A DNA stretch of 64,000 nucleotides from Chrysoperla carnea (taxonomy: Eukaryota; Arthropoda; Insecta; Neuroptera; Chrysopidae), in the NCBI RefSeq assembly GCF_905475395.1, contig NC_058340.1, forward strand, positions 54,910,181-54,974,180. The letters run 5' to 3'. Shown here piece after piece: positions 1 through 10,345 of the stretch (the first letter of the stretch is position 1; each line of letters opens with the position of its first letter). A program made the position numbers and the translations under genes. A model generated the notes under the pieces. It did not search any database. It saw only the letters and a program-made list of their open reading frames with translations, and was not told the origin of the DNA.

Positions 1-599
1 AAAGTGATATTCCAAGAATTTCTCAAAACTCAGAATATAAAATATTTAATTCATAATACACTTGCTGTTAAAATTAGAAGATGATTTACCATGCCATACA
101 TGAGATATTAGCAATTAAAAGTGACGCAATTTGTACGTGTACATGGGAGAAGTGTATAAAAATACACAAATTTACAAATATTATATTTATTTACCAATGA
201 ATGACGTCCACCATCTCTATGAAAAACTAATATAATGTAGAATACTATATTTAGAAAATATATAAATAAAAATAAAAATTATTTACCATATAGTTTCGAT
301 AAAAAACTTAAATAAATAACTCGTTTTAGCGATGATTTTTGTGGAAAAGATATGAAGACTAATGTTAAAGGCATATGTCATAGTGTGTGTGTTTATATGT
401 ATACTAGAATCAGTAGTGAGGAACTACAGTCTTTTGAAAATAATATATGGTATATGTATAATAGTCATAGCACAGTTAATGCACTGAATGATAGTATTAG
501 TCCAAAACTTTTTGACTGGACGGTCGCGGAGGAACTACCTTAAAGCCGGAATTTTTGATGGTCCACAATTAAGAAGGTTGATAAGGGTGAAAGCTTTAA
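1..599. other. Gene-free AT-rich stretch
   Basis: I see no supported gene here. One open frame (352-543, plus) has no recognisable domain and no splice context, and lies just before a decayed coding remnant. Confidence 0.6.
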
Positions 600-905
600 T
601 AGTTACATGGCTGTAATTGAAAAAAATGCCTGGAATTAATTCGTTTGGAATTCACGAAATTTTCTGAGGAACCAAAAGGATAAAAGCTATTGAAGATATT
701 GAACAGATATTGTCAAACTTGGTTGTTATATGAGCATCAAGTTACACTTTCTCATCAGCCATTTGGACCGTTTCCCAAACAATGTTGGTAATCTAAGTGA
801 AGAACAATAGGGGAACAATTCCATCGAGACATTTGAACTATGGAGAAACGTTACCAGGATAACTGGAATGCTCACATGATGACGGCTATTGTTGGAGCAT
901 TAAAA
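600..905 (+). pseudogene. Decayed copy of a repetitive coding sequence (SVKLHFLxSHLDxFPxN-type family)
   Basis: In shifting plus-strand frames this stretch reads as a degenerate protein segment. It runs through an alanine/asparagine-rich start, then SIKLHFLISHLDRFPNNVG followed by LSEEQ, a stop codon, and then a frame with the EQFHRDI, MEKRYQ and WNAHMM motifs. From memory, this order of motifs is typical of a multicopy arthropod protein of unknown function that is probably spread by mobile elements. Several in-frame stops and frameshifts show it is not functional. No start, splice sites or terminal repeats were identified, so the limits are approximate. Confidence 0.6.
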
Positions 906-1312
906 ATAGCCCTTGTGAAGCAAGTTAAGCAATAAAATATATAAGAGAAAATATTTTGATAATTAATGGTTGTTTTGCTAATGATTTTCTTAAATGATTA
1001 AAAAATAGATTTTTCTAAAAAACGCGTTTTAATTAAATCTCAAAAACTAAAGCTGATACAAACAATCTGACTTCAAATCTGAAATCAGCACCACGAGAAA
1101 GTAAAAATAATTTTCCTCCCAACTTACAATATATAATAGGTAAATATGTAATTTTTGCAGTCATATTTTTTTTAGTTTTAATATAAAAGGCACTGGACAA
1201 AGTTACTACAATTATTAGCTAAAATAATAAATAAAAATTTGAGCAAATAAAACTTGCTTATAAATATAAAATATTTACAAATGATATTTTAAAAAATATT
1301 GAATTATTAACT
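906..1312. other. 3' flank of the left-hand gene
   Basis: This is the region just downstream of the stop codon of the minus-strand gene. It probably includes its 3' UTR. The only polyadenylation-like signal I found on the minus strand is ATTAAA at 1182-1177, about 130 bases past the stop. This is a weak assignment. Confidence 0.4.
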
Positions 1313-3668
1313 TTAAGGACTATCAGTTCTATCAGGTAAATTTATTGTTAAATCACTATTTGATCCACTAATTTCATCTACAATTGGTCCCTGATTACTA
1401 AGAATATCATATTCATCGTCATCACTTTTATCAGTCACTAAATGATTAGCATCACCCACAGCCGCCATATTTTCCATATTTTGCATGTCACGCACATTAC
1501 CCGGTAAATAATCTTTCCAACTACGGAATAGATAACGTGTAAATTTTCTTAACTGTCTAAATTTACAATAAGTTGCACCTTCAGCTGATTCTAACTGTTG
1601 TGTTTGTATTAGAAAACCCTTTTCTTTAAATGTTTGCTCTAATTTTTCCCGTTGTATTGATTTGCGTGTTTTTCTTTTTTTCTGCCGTAGTTCTGCTGCA
1701 TTCAATGACTGTTGAGTGTTTAAATCGGTATTTAATAATAATGGATCACCAGATAATAAAAAATGTGGACGTATACCTGGTGAATTTTCTTCAAGATTCG
1801 CTGGTAGTTGTATTTTTTCCCCACTTGCATTTAAAAAAACACCAGAACTTGATGTATTCTGTCCAATGGCTTGTTGTTGTAATGTTTCACGCGGGAAAAA
1901 TTCATAACCACGCATACTTTTATCGCCAGTACCACTATAGTAACGAAAATTACCACCAGAATCAACTGATAACATTTTTTTCTCTTGTAAACTTGGTTTT
2001 GCACCGCCTGTAAATTTAAATTTACAAATACTGACCTCGGTAGCTGGATTTGTTTGATTTTCTGTTGGAATTGGTGGAATGAAAATTGCGCTACGTTTTC
2101 TTTTCGTTGGTGGCGCTGTTGAATTATTTGATGGAGTATTACTATTGCTACGTTTTACTTTATTCTCATGATTCTCTACGGGAACATTTTCTGGTTTCTT
2201 TGTAATTGTTATAGAACTATTACTGGACGCATTACTCGATGGTCGAGAATTTGGTAAAATATAATTATTATTGTTATTATTGGTTACTAATTTTTGATAA
2301 TATAACATTTGTGATTGTAATGCCATTGGATGAACAAAAACACCATTGGAATTCGGCCATAGCACATAAGAGGATGCTGAATCATTATCAATTGGTTCTT
2401 TAATATTTTCCGGTGAAATTGGACTTGTTGGTGTTTTAGTTTCGGTAATAAATTCAACATCATCTTCATCATCGTCACTTTGTGGTTCGGATTTAACTTC
2501 AATTTGTTTGATTTTTGGTTTTTGTTGAGATTCATAAATATTATCATGTCGTCTTAATAATCGAATTTTTAATTGATTTAAATCCCGGATACATAAATTT
2601 AATGGCTCTTCACCTTTATTCGGTGTAGTTGTTGAAACTGGAGTTGTTGTTAATTTTTCTTCCGGTTTAATTTTTAATTCACGTGCTATTGTTTCTTTAG
2701 TTCGTTTTGTTTCTAATGTTAAACGTTTTTCTAATAAACTACTAATAATTTTATTTTGTACATCACTTCGACATGTTGAATTTTCTAATTTTTTTTCATT
2801 ATTTTCAATTAAATTATTGTTATTTGTTATTTGTGTTGTTGTAATAAGATTATTTGGTTCATTTTGTGGGTTGCCTGGTATGATTGTACCGTAATTTTTA
2901 TAAATTAAATGACATATATCAGCTTTTTTAGGTTTACGTCCACGTCTTGGTTTACAATTATCTAATGTCATTTCACCCATATAAGGTAGATCACGATAAT
3001 TGACAACTCGAGGTGCTTGTTGAGGTGGGATGATAATATTTGTTGAGGCGGACTGGATCTTCCTTTTAGGGTCTGTTATTAATTTTGTTTGTGCAGATGT
3101 TGTTGTCAGGAGTGGCAGAGAATGTTGTTTTATATTGATTTCAGGTGTTATTTCCAATATATTATGATTATTTGTTGACGATGATGTTGGGCGATTATTT
3201 TGTTGTAATTGTGTTATCCGTTGTAACCAATTTTTTATTGATTCATTTGGTAAACTTTCTAAATTATTTTCTCTAGCAGATGTGATGGTTGTTTCAGGCT
3301 CAATGATTTCACGTTTTGGTGCAATTATTGAAAACATTTTTGATAATTTTTCTGTATCAAAGAATTTATTACGTTCTTCTTTTTGTATTAATGCATTTTG
3401 TTGTTTATAAATTTCATCTTGTAAATGGTTTTTTTTCGCTGATGCTGGTGATTCTAAATGAAATTTTAATTGTTTTTTCATTTGTAATTTTTTGATTTGA
3501 TGTAATTCATGTTTGGTTGCTGATGTGTTGGACTTTTTTGAATGATTTTCATTTTTATGGATTACAGATACAGATACAATCGGTTGAATTATATCTTCGT
3601 CGATGTTTGTATCAGAGATATCTGTTGCCGCATCAATTTCATTATATGATGGTGATTCATTTTTGATA
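1313..3668 (-). CDS. Terminal coding exon of an unnamed nuclear regulatory protein
   Basis: Reading on from the 3' splice site (TTTTTAG, AG at 3670-3669), this exon gives about 785 residues to a TAA at 1313. It follows exon 5719-5548 in phase: that exon ends in AC and this one starts with T, giving Thr. Counted from Met at 3481, residues 159-200 hold a strongly patterned block with a basic RGRKPKK core (AT-hook-like) followed by ADICHLIYKNYGT. Around 292-310 is EEPLNLCIRDL, where PLNLC resembles the PxDLS motif bound by the CtBP corepressor. Sumoylation-type sites are IKNE, IKPE and VKSE, the last followed by an acidic DDDEDD run. Residues 595-670 are a basic, probably helical module ending KFTRYLFRSWKDYLPG, and the tail is acidic. 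The rest is Asn/Ser/Thr-rich and probably disordered. I infer a chromatin or transcription regulator and cannot name the family. Confidence 0.9.
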
Positions 3669-3833
3669 CTAAAAATAGAAACAAATTTTTATATTACTCA
3701 TTTTGTAAATATACAATCATTGTTGAATATTCATTAAGAATAGGAAAGACTAATATATAACATCATTGCTCTAAAAAATTGAACTTTAAAACTAGTTTCT
3801 ATCAATATTTTTAAATTCTGAATAAAATGTTGA

Positions 3834-4110
3834 CTTAAGGATGTACGAACGACCTGGCAATTTTGGATAAAAGGCTTGTATGTTTTAAAAGAAGCAGTCT
3901 CAATAAATTCTGAAAATTTTAGGGGTGGGGGCTTTGGGAAAAAATTTAAATTTCATTAAAAGTCAGTCGAAATTAAAAAAAAACTATTTTAAGAAATTAA
4001 AGTTAAAACCTTAATAAATTATTGAAAACAAAAAAAAACCGTTGTGTCCGACTAATTACGGATGTATGAACACGTTAGTGGGGATACAAATTTAAAAAAG
4101 TATATTTTTT
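3834..4110 (-). repeat. Interspersed repeat, copy 1 (TTAAGGATGTACG family), intronic
   Basis: It starts CTTAAGGATGTACGAACG and ends near GGATGTATGAACACG. Its reverse complement matches the stretch at about 52540-52855, including the CCGACTAATTA block and the GGTAGTGGG/AGTGGGG block. It lies inside the last intron of the left-hand gene. Limits are by eye. Confidence 0.6.
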
Positions 4111-4333
4111 CAATTTTCAGATATCGAAAATTTTTATTTTTATTTTTCGTCTACATTCATTCAAGTTATAACAAAATTAACTCGAACTACTTTAAACAAA
4201 CACTTCAAATTGGTCAAAATCATAGATATTTAATTTTGAAAGTTTAATTTTTCATTCAATTTTGACAAATGAGACCTTGTAAATTACAAAAATAAAATAT
4301 GTAAGCTTTGTTATGTAATAATATATGTTACGA

Positions 4334-4345
4334 TGGTGGAAGCGC
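4334..4345 (+). promoter_or_regulatory. TGGTGGAAGCGC site 1
   Basis: Exact copy of the 12-bp word, followed by AGTGAAAAT. It sits in the last intron of the left-hand gene, outside recognised repeats. See the finding on this motif set. Confidence 0.5.
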
Positions 4346-4645
4346 AGTGAAAATACTGACAAATTGAATAATGGAATCATTCAAAACAGGAAGATAATTT
4401 TAGAGATTATTATGGTAAGCCCTTATTAATATAGTGTTATACATTCTAGAAGTGTTTCAAAGTTCAAAACATACTCGAATTTCAATATTTTTGATATAAT
4501 CTTACGATTTTTTACTAAACTTTCACCTGGAGAAGTATAGCAGAAAATTTAGACCACCGTAGCTTCAGCTCCTACACCACATGTTCATAAACTAATTTCG
4601 ATCTATATCTCGATGGGTAAACTTTAAAATCATTCTAGAAGACAA

Positions 4646-4725
4646 TACAGTGGACTCGGGGTAATCCGACAAACGTTTTGCAAGGTGGTGTTGAATTATC
4701 GAATTTTTCCGATTATAGAGTAATT
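4646..4725 (+). mobile_element. pogo/Tigger-type terminal fragment
   Basis: A TA dinucleotide followed by CAGTGGACTCGGGGTAATCC, then a TTATCGAATTTTTCCGATTAT stretch in pieces. This is the known arrangement of pogo-superfamily terminal repeats, where CAGT is followed by a GATAATCCGA-like box. No matching opposite end was found nearby, so this is a solo end fragment. Confidence 0.5.
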
Positions 4726-4810
4726 ATTTATTAATTAAATAATGTTATTTAAATTTTTCATGTAGAAATTCGGTAGCTTTGCTCTAAGGTGTAAGGTATA
4801 TGGACTTCAT

Positions 4811-5320
4811 CTTAAGGTAGTACCAGCATGAAATCACTTTTCGACAGATTTGGCCGAATTTTTTTTCTCGGGTTTATAATAGCTTTATTTATGAATTCCT
4901 AAAATTTCATAATTTTTGACCGTTTAGATCGCGAGATATTTAAAGACAAAGTTCGCGATTTTGAGGGTCATGTCCCATTTAAAGCATGTAAAATGTCCGG
5001 TCTCTCCAACTATTTTTTATGATATTATTATATATTGAAGAAAAAGTAGAAAAAAATGTTTATACAATACAATTCTAAAAAAAAAATTTAGAAATTAATT
5101 TTCACTTTCGAGATATTAATTTTGACGTAAATTGATCGAAATTGGGACGTTGGCATAATTATTTCCCATTTTAAACGGTCAAAATTTCTGAAACTTTGGG
5201 AATTAATAGTAAGCATTATTAAATTCTTAAATTTAATTTTTCGTTAAATTCTGTCGAAAAAAAAATTGTACCATTGCTTTAACATAGAAACTGCAAATAC
5301 CATGCTGGAACATCCTTAAG
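4811..5320. mobile_element. MITE of 510 bp with about 20-bp terminal inverted repeats
   Basis: The left end CTTAAGGTAGTACCAGCATG and the reverse complement of the right end, CTTAAGGATGTTCCAGCATG, match at 17 of 20 positions. The interior contains CGCGATTTTGAGGGTCATG and AAAGCATGTAAAATGTCCGG followed by CCAACTATTTTTTATGAT. The same internal blocks recur at about 14340-14480. There is no open frame. It lies within the last intron of the left-hand gene. TTAA at both ends could be part of the target site. Confidence 0.7.
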
Positions 5321-5547
5321 TTCGGTTCAATACAGAAAGAAATTTCCAAAATTCAGTTGTCTCAAACTAATCTCCGAAAAATATTACCACATTTCATACC
5401 ATTAAGTGTAAAATGTTAGATAAAATTTAGTTTTATCGGCAACAGTTTACTAAGGTCTATTTTAACAAATCACAAGACTTTTGAGAGCGAAACCTAACAT
5501 ATAAAAAATAATTTGTAAACTAATCAAATAACATTTTAGAAACTTAC

Positions 5548-5719
5548 GTAAAACTGCCAAGACTCCAACGATCAATATCTGGAGATTCAATACCATCAAT
5601 GCCATTTTCTTCAAGCGATACCGATGGTGATGATTCTTTTGGTTCACGTTTAACAATAACACCCATATCATCTAGAGGGATTTCACCCGTCTCCATTATA
5701 CAACCGCCAATCTGCATAC
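5548..5719 (-). CDS. Upstream coding exon of the same unnamed regulatory protein
   Basis: The exon is bounded by TTGTTGCAG (AG at 5721-5720) and the donor GTAAGTT (from 5547), both good splice signals. It opens with GT and then ATG at 5717. From that ATG the visible protein would be 841 residues. It reads MQIGGCIMETGEIPLDDMG, then VIVKREPKE, where VKRE is a sumoylation consensus, and ends SPDIDRWSLGSFT with the last codon split across the intron. The 2-nt lead before ATG fits either an internal exon in phase or a coding start just inside the exon after a non-coding first exon. I cannot decide between these. The intron down to 3669 is 1,879 bases and holds several repeats. Confidence 0.85.
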
Positions 5720-6862
5720 CTGCAACAATAATAACAAAAATTTATAAAATAATTTTATTTCAAATAAAGGTAAGTACCCTACATCTAAAGGTATTTATAG
5801 GCATACATTTAAGGACGTTCATTCTCCAAACTGTTTTGTTTTGTGCGTTCAAGGGAAAACAGTGTTAATATGTATGTATACCGTTTTTGTTTCTAGGGAA
5901 CTAATTTGACAACTGCCAAGACGATTTATGCTTAATATGTTTTGTTATTTCACCGTAAATTGACACAGGCCAGAATAGCGCTTCAAAAATGTGGAAAACT
6001 TCAAGTTTTCTATTAATAGTTGATATTTTTAATAGTCTAAGATTTCAGTCTTGGTTGAGTTGCCCGCATCGAGTTTCCTAACAAAATTAATATTTTATAA
6101 AAGGTAATGTATAATTCAACAAAACGTGCTAGGTTGCCGCCCGATATGTTGGCAAGGCTGTGCGTAATGATTAATGCTAACTTTTATCGGTTTTTCTTAT
6201 ATATTATGCATAAAATTAAGCTTGTAAAATTGAGAATACGATATAAAAAAAGCAAAGCTTTTACGCTTATATAAATCTAGTATAGAAAAAAAATCAAATA
6301 TTATGGTGAAAACAAATTATTGTAAAGTTTCATTGAAATCATTTCAGTAGTTTTCTAAATCTTCCAGCGAAGCAATTGGGTAAGTAACTACTAGGGTGAT
6401 GTTATATACCCTATAGCCTTCCTCGATGAATGGACTATCCAGAACTAAAAGAACTTTTCAATTCGAACCACTAGTTCATGAGATAAGTAAGTTCAGACAA
6501 ACATACAAACAAACTCTTCAACTTTATAATATTAATAAGAATATAATGTACAGAAATGGTGGAGGTATTGGAAAAAATAACTTTTGATTTTTTATCTTAA
6601 ATTACAAAAATTATGTTAATTAAAGAACAAGCCACAATTTGTTTTCGTATTTTCCTATTCATTAAAATTATAAAAACATAATTTTGTAAAATAACATCTT
6701 AAAATAAATCATCAAAAAATATTTTACCGATAAAAAAATGTTAACTGTTATTTATTATTAGCTTCATTGATTTATCAAAACATTTATTACTAATAATAAC
6801 TAGAGCACAAATATAACATCAACTAATCTTTAAATATGTACCTTGAACACACAGCTTCAGTA
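5720..6862. other. Intronic or 5' flanking DNA of the left-hand gene
   Basis: Apart from the repeat tail at 6330-6545 I see no further exon. If 5719-5548 is preceded by a non-coding exon upstream, this is intron sequence. Confidence 0.4.
6330..6545 (+). repeat. Widespread insect interspersed repeat, 3' part
   Basis: The order 'TATAGCCTTCCTCGATGAATG, ACTAAAAGAACTTTTCAATTC, AGTTCATGAGATAAG, acaaacatacaaacaaac, TTTATAATATTAATAAGA' is, from memory, a repeat tail found in very many insect genomes. No coding content. Confidence 0.55.
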
Positions 6863-6934
6863 GCCGTGATCGTCTAGTGGTTAGGACCCTACGTTGTGGC
6901 CGTAGTAACCCAGGTTCGAATCCTGGTCACGGCA
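6863..6934 (+). tRNA. tRNA-His (GTG)
   Basis: A complete 72-nt cloverleaf. The acceptor stem is GCCGTGA/TCACGGC with discriminator A. The D arm is GTCT/GGAC. The anticodon stem CTACG/CGTAG has loop TTGTGGC, giving anticodon GTG. The T arm is CCAGG-TTCGAAT-CCTGG. The internal promoter boxes are intact, and a run of ten or more Ts starting at about 6961 would end RNA polymerase III transcription. No intron and no encoded CCA, as expected for a eukaryotic nuclear gene. It is antisense to the left-hand gene and would lie in its intron if that gene starts near 8 kb. Confidence 0.95.
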
Positions 6935-7152
6935 ATGTGAAAACATTGTCACGGGGAAGCTTTTTTTTTTATATTTTGTATTAATTAAACTAATATTTTA
7001 GTTTTTTATGAAGTTTTAGTTTAGTTTTGTGTATTATTTTCTCAATGCCATCTTTTTACAAAATTGAAAAACTTTAAAACTAACGAGAATTAAATTTTGA
7101 ATTAACTTAATTTTTTACAGAATGTTCGAAGAATAATGCAAAAATTAAACAA

Positions 7153-7202
<50 letters not shown>

Positions 7203-7660
7203 AGAAACGAATATTACTGTATACTGAAATTTTAGTTTCAGGAAATAAATCTCCAGTGCATTTATAAAAAGGCATTAATCTATACTCAAATTTTTCGATA
7301 TCTGCCTTGGTTTCTTGGTTTCCGAAATATCGAAAGCTGAGTAATTAAACAAAATTTTCAATTTTCGATTAGTTTTGGATAAATATTTAAAAAATAATCT
7401 TCACCTATGGAAATATAAGAGAAGGCAAAATAGGAAGAATCAGACAAAATCAAAATCTTATTTAAAAGAATAAATATTCAATCTTAAGACCAAAGAAAGT
7501 TTTCGAGCTTCGTAAGAGTTTAAACAATTTTTCCCTTTAAAAAACTTTTTAACAATTAAAATGAAGTAGTTTAAGTTATAAAAAAAAGAGTTATGCAACT
7601 TATAAAACATTAATGTAATGCACATAGATAATTTACATAAACAATGATAAACAATTCACT
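6935..7660. other. Gene-free stretch with an AT microsatellite
   Basis: It holds the tRNA-His terminator T-run, an AT microsatellite at 7155-7194, and otherwise nothing I recognise. Confidence 0.5.
7155..7194. repeat. (AT)20 microsatellite
   Basis: Twenty uninterrupted AT dinucleotides. Confidence 0.95.
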
Positions 7661-7670
7661 ACCCACCTAA

Positions 7671-8100
7671 GCTGTGATAATTTATGGATTTTTTCGAAAA
7701 ATAATATCAATAAAATTTAAAAAACACCATATTTGAAAAAATTTTATTTGCAAATCATAATAACTAAATCTTTAGTAGGTGTTTAATCAATTTATTTATT
7801 AACACTTATTCCACTTTGAAAAATAAATGAAATCACTTTTAAATCACAACACGTTTCTCACACTACCCCTCAAAAAGAAAAAAAAAACTGAATGGGAATA
7901 CACACAACAATTAAACTCAAAAAATGGTCGTAATTATTGCATTAAACAATGATTAATTGCGTTTGACCGTATTAGGAGACCGGCGGGTGTTATGATGGTA
8001 TAACGCGAAGAAGAAAATCATCGCTCAAATAATAATATTTTAAAACACAACAGCGGAAATAAAACACGCTCGTTGCGTTCTAACTAACGTTCCCTCCCCC
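7671..8100 (-). promoter_or_regulatory. Candidate promoter and 5' UTR exon of the left-hand gene
   Basis: On the minus strand, about 8100-7970 is unusually rich in CpG and GC (GAACGCAACGAGCG and CACCCGCCGGTC). It is followed by an initiator-like CATTCAGTT and a stretch typical of insect 5' UTRs (GTGTGAGAAACGTGTTGTG). A donor-like AG/GTGGGT lies near 7672. This would make a non-coding first exon spliced to 5719. It is inference from composition and weak motifs only. Confidence 0.25.
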
Positions 8101-8379
8101 ATGACTCTCTTAAAAAAGTTTCATCATCTAAAAATGAACTATAACACTGCAACAACTAACACAGAGTTTTAGTTAGTTTAGTGTACATAAGTAATTCGAG
8201 ATTCAACCATATTTGGTACAAGGAGTTGACTTGCGCTACGTTATACTCCCGAATAATAATATGTGTTCGCTCAAGTCTATTTTTGTAAATGTTTCGCGGT
8301 TTGAGAATGTTTGTAATACCTTTCTGTATATACACAGAAAAAAAATGAAAGAAAAAAATACACAAACCGTATTTACAGG

Positions 8380-8930
8380 GTGTCCGTTTAAAGCTTCTAC
8401 TTTAAAATAGGGTACTTTCGGTAGTGAAAAATAAATTATGAAATTTGATACAAATTAATATTTATATAGAAATACACTTAAATATTCTAATTTTGAGTCA
8501 TAAAAGTATATAATTGTTTTATTTTGTATATCATGTGACCTAAAGCATAAGCGAGTCCTGATGTGATGTCATATTGGCTTTAACCATAGAATATTATACA
8601 TAGATAACGCGAGGGATATGCTAGCCTGTAATTGGATGCGATCTAATGAATAAGAGAGAAGATTGCCAGTTAGTTTCTATGTGTCCTTGTTATAGTCATA
8701 TGTCATAATCATATGATGCAATATCTAGCCAATGACATATAGATTAGACAAAAACGCATAGGAACTAACTGGCTGTCTTCTCTCCCATTCATTATATCAC
8801 AAATTTTGGGGCATGACGTTCTCTATGTGTAATATTCAATGGCATTAACTGTCAGCTCACTGTAAACAGCCGGGTACATATCTGTCAAATTTAATTCTGT
8901 TCTTTCGTTAGTAAATTTCATTTGTACTTA
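8380..8930 (+). mobile_element. Palindromic MITE, copy 1
   Basis: It begins near ACAGGGTGTCCGTTTAAAGC and ends near CATATCTGTCAAATTTAATT. It contains an imperfect inverted repeat: AAGAGAGAAGATTGCCAGTTAG and its flanks pair with CTAACTGGCTGTCTTCTCTC in parts, and AGAATATTATACATAGA pairs with TCTATGTGTAATATTC. An inverted, internally shortened copy lies at 27420-27790. No open frame of note. Confidence 0.6.
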
Positions 8931-8935
8931 TTTAT

Positions 8936-10070
8936 TTATCAAAATGCAAATAATAACCACTAAGGGCATGATAAAAAGGAAGGTAAAAATTGATGAAGGC
9001 AAAAGTATTCATACCGTGGCAAATATGGTAGAAGATTTTTTGACAGAATCAAATAAAGAAAAATTACTAATATAAATATTTAAAACATGAAAATGATTTT
9101 GTTTGCAAAAAAACTAATATGCTTTCATTATGTTACCTAATGTGTAGTATAAAAAGGGATGATTTTGATAAATTTTGGAAACAAGGAAACAAATAGCACA
9201 TTTTTTTAACGACATAAATATTAGAAACGCGACCAAGAATCAAGAGAAAAGAGACCAAGAATCAACATAGAGGTGGATTATGGTACGGGTACGCTATGGG
9301 GAGAATGAATTACTGCTTCGAAATGTTTTGAAGTAATGACTGTTGATAATACCAACATAACGTCACCAAAATGGATGACAGCGTTTTTGATGCAATAAAA
9401 AAGGTTTAAAATTTAATCTTATGGCAAAAAAGCGTGTTAATTTTGCCAGAATATAATTTTTTGTGGCTTTTTATTAGGAAAATCAACATTTAGAAAATTT
9501 CCGGCAACGAAGATTTTTATCCTTGGAGCGTTGGTGACTAACATTAAAATTTAAATTTGCAATTTATATTAGCAATAGAAGCGCAAGGCACTTTAACTTA
9601 GTATTACAATCATAATATTCCATTTTATTTCTCGACGCGTTCACCATTATAATTTTATAAAATTTTCTAAGTTAATTTTCAAAGCGAAACATGCAATAAT
9701 TCTATAGGATCAGGTAAGTTAAAACTTTTGGTTGTAGATATATGAAGGCAACTGAGCATATAAGAGGTGGTATTTTATAAGGTAACTACCGTGATCCCAA
9801 TATATTTATAAGCATCATGTATTTTTTAGCCTAATGTTTAATCGAGAAAAGTACATAGTAATATTTTCGGCGAAATTGGCCAGGTTTTTCTTAAATTTCT
9901 TGATCGTATAAAAGTTTTCTTCTAAAGGTAGAAACTATAAATGAAAATTTTCACCTTAGATGTTTACAAGAAGGCTTTATTACAAAAAGAATGGAAGTGC
10001 TATTTAATCTATACGCAAGCGAAGTCGTAGGTAAATTATAGTCATACAATAAATCGTAATTAGCAAACTT
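8936..10070. other. Gene-free stretch
   Basis: A 42-codon frame at 8944-9072 (starts MQIITTKGMIKRKVK) has no recognisable domain. A partial match to the recurrent 12-bp word, GAAGCGCA, lies at 9578-9585. Nothing else was recognised. Confidence 0.5.
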
Positions 10071-10076
10071 TTAAAA

Positions 10077-10340
10077 CAAATTTCGTTTTTTGCCCCAATT
10101 TCCTACATCATTTCTTTGTATTTTATAAATACGCATTTCGACCAAGTAGTCATTATCAGTATGAATTAGCTAATCGCAACAATGTGCAGTCCGCCACCAA
10201 ATATGCAACGAGTAACATACATAGTAAGAGTAATTACGATTAACTAATTCATACTGATGATGACTACTTGGTAGCTGAAATACGTATTTATAAAATACAA
10301 AAAACTGCTCTAGGAAATTGGGGCAAAAATCGAAATTTAT
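10077..10340. repeat. Long fold-back (inverted repeat), arms about 100 bp, loop about 60
   Basis: The left arm (about 10077-10177) runs from ATTTCGTTTTTTGCCCCAAT through GTATTTTATAAATACG and ACCAAGTAGTCAT to AGTATGAATTAG. The right arm (about 10238-10340) is its imperfect reverse complement (CTAATTCATACT, ACTACTTGGT, CGTATTTATAAAATAC, ATTGGGGCAAAAATCGAAAT). It has the shape of a fold-back MITE, and a transcript would form a long hairpin. Confidence 0.75.
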
Positions 10341-10345
10341 TTCGA

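Noticed and set aside
352-543. 63-codon frame at the left edge
   Set aside because: No recognisable domain. The length is expected by chance, and it lies outside the recognisable part of the 600-905 remnant.
8944-9072. Short frame MQIITTKGMIKRKVK...
   Set aside because: Forty-two codons with no domain, beside a MITE. Not enough to call.
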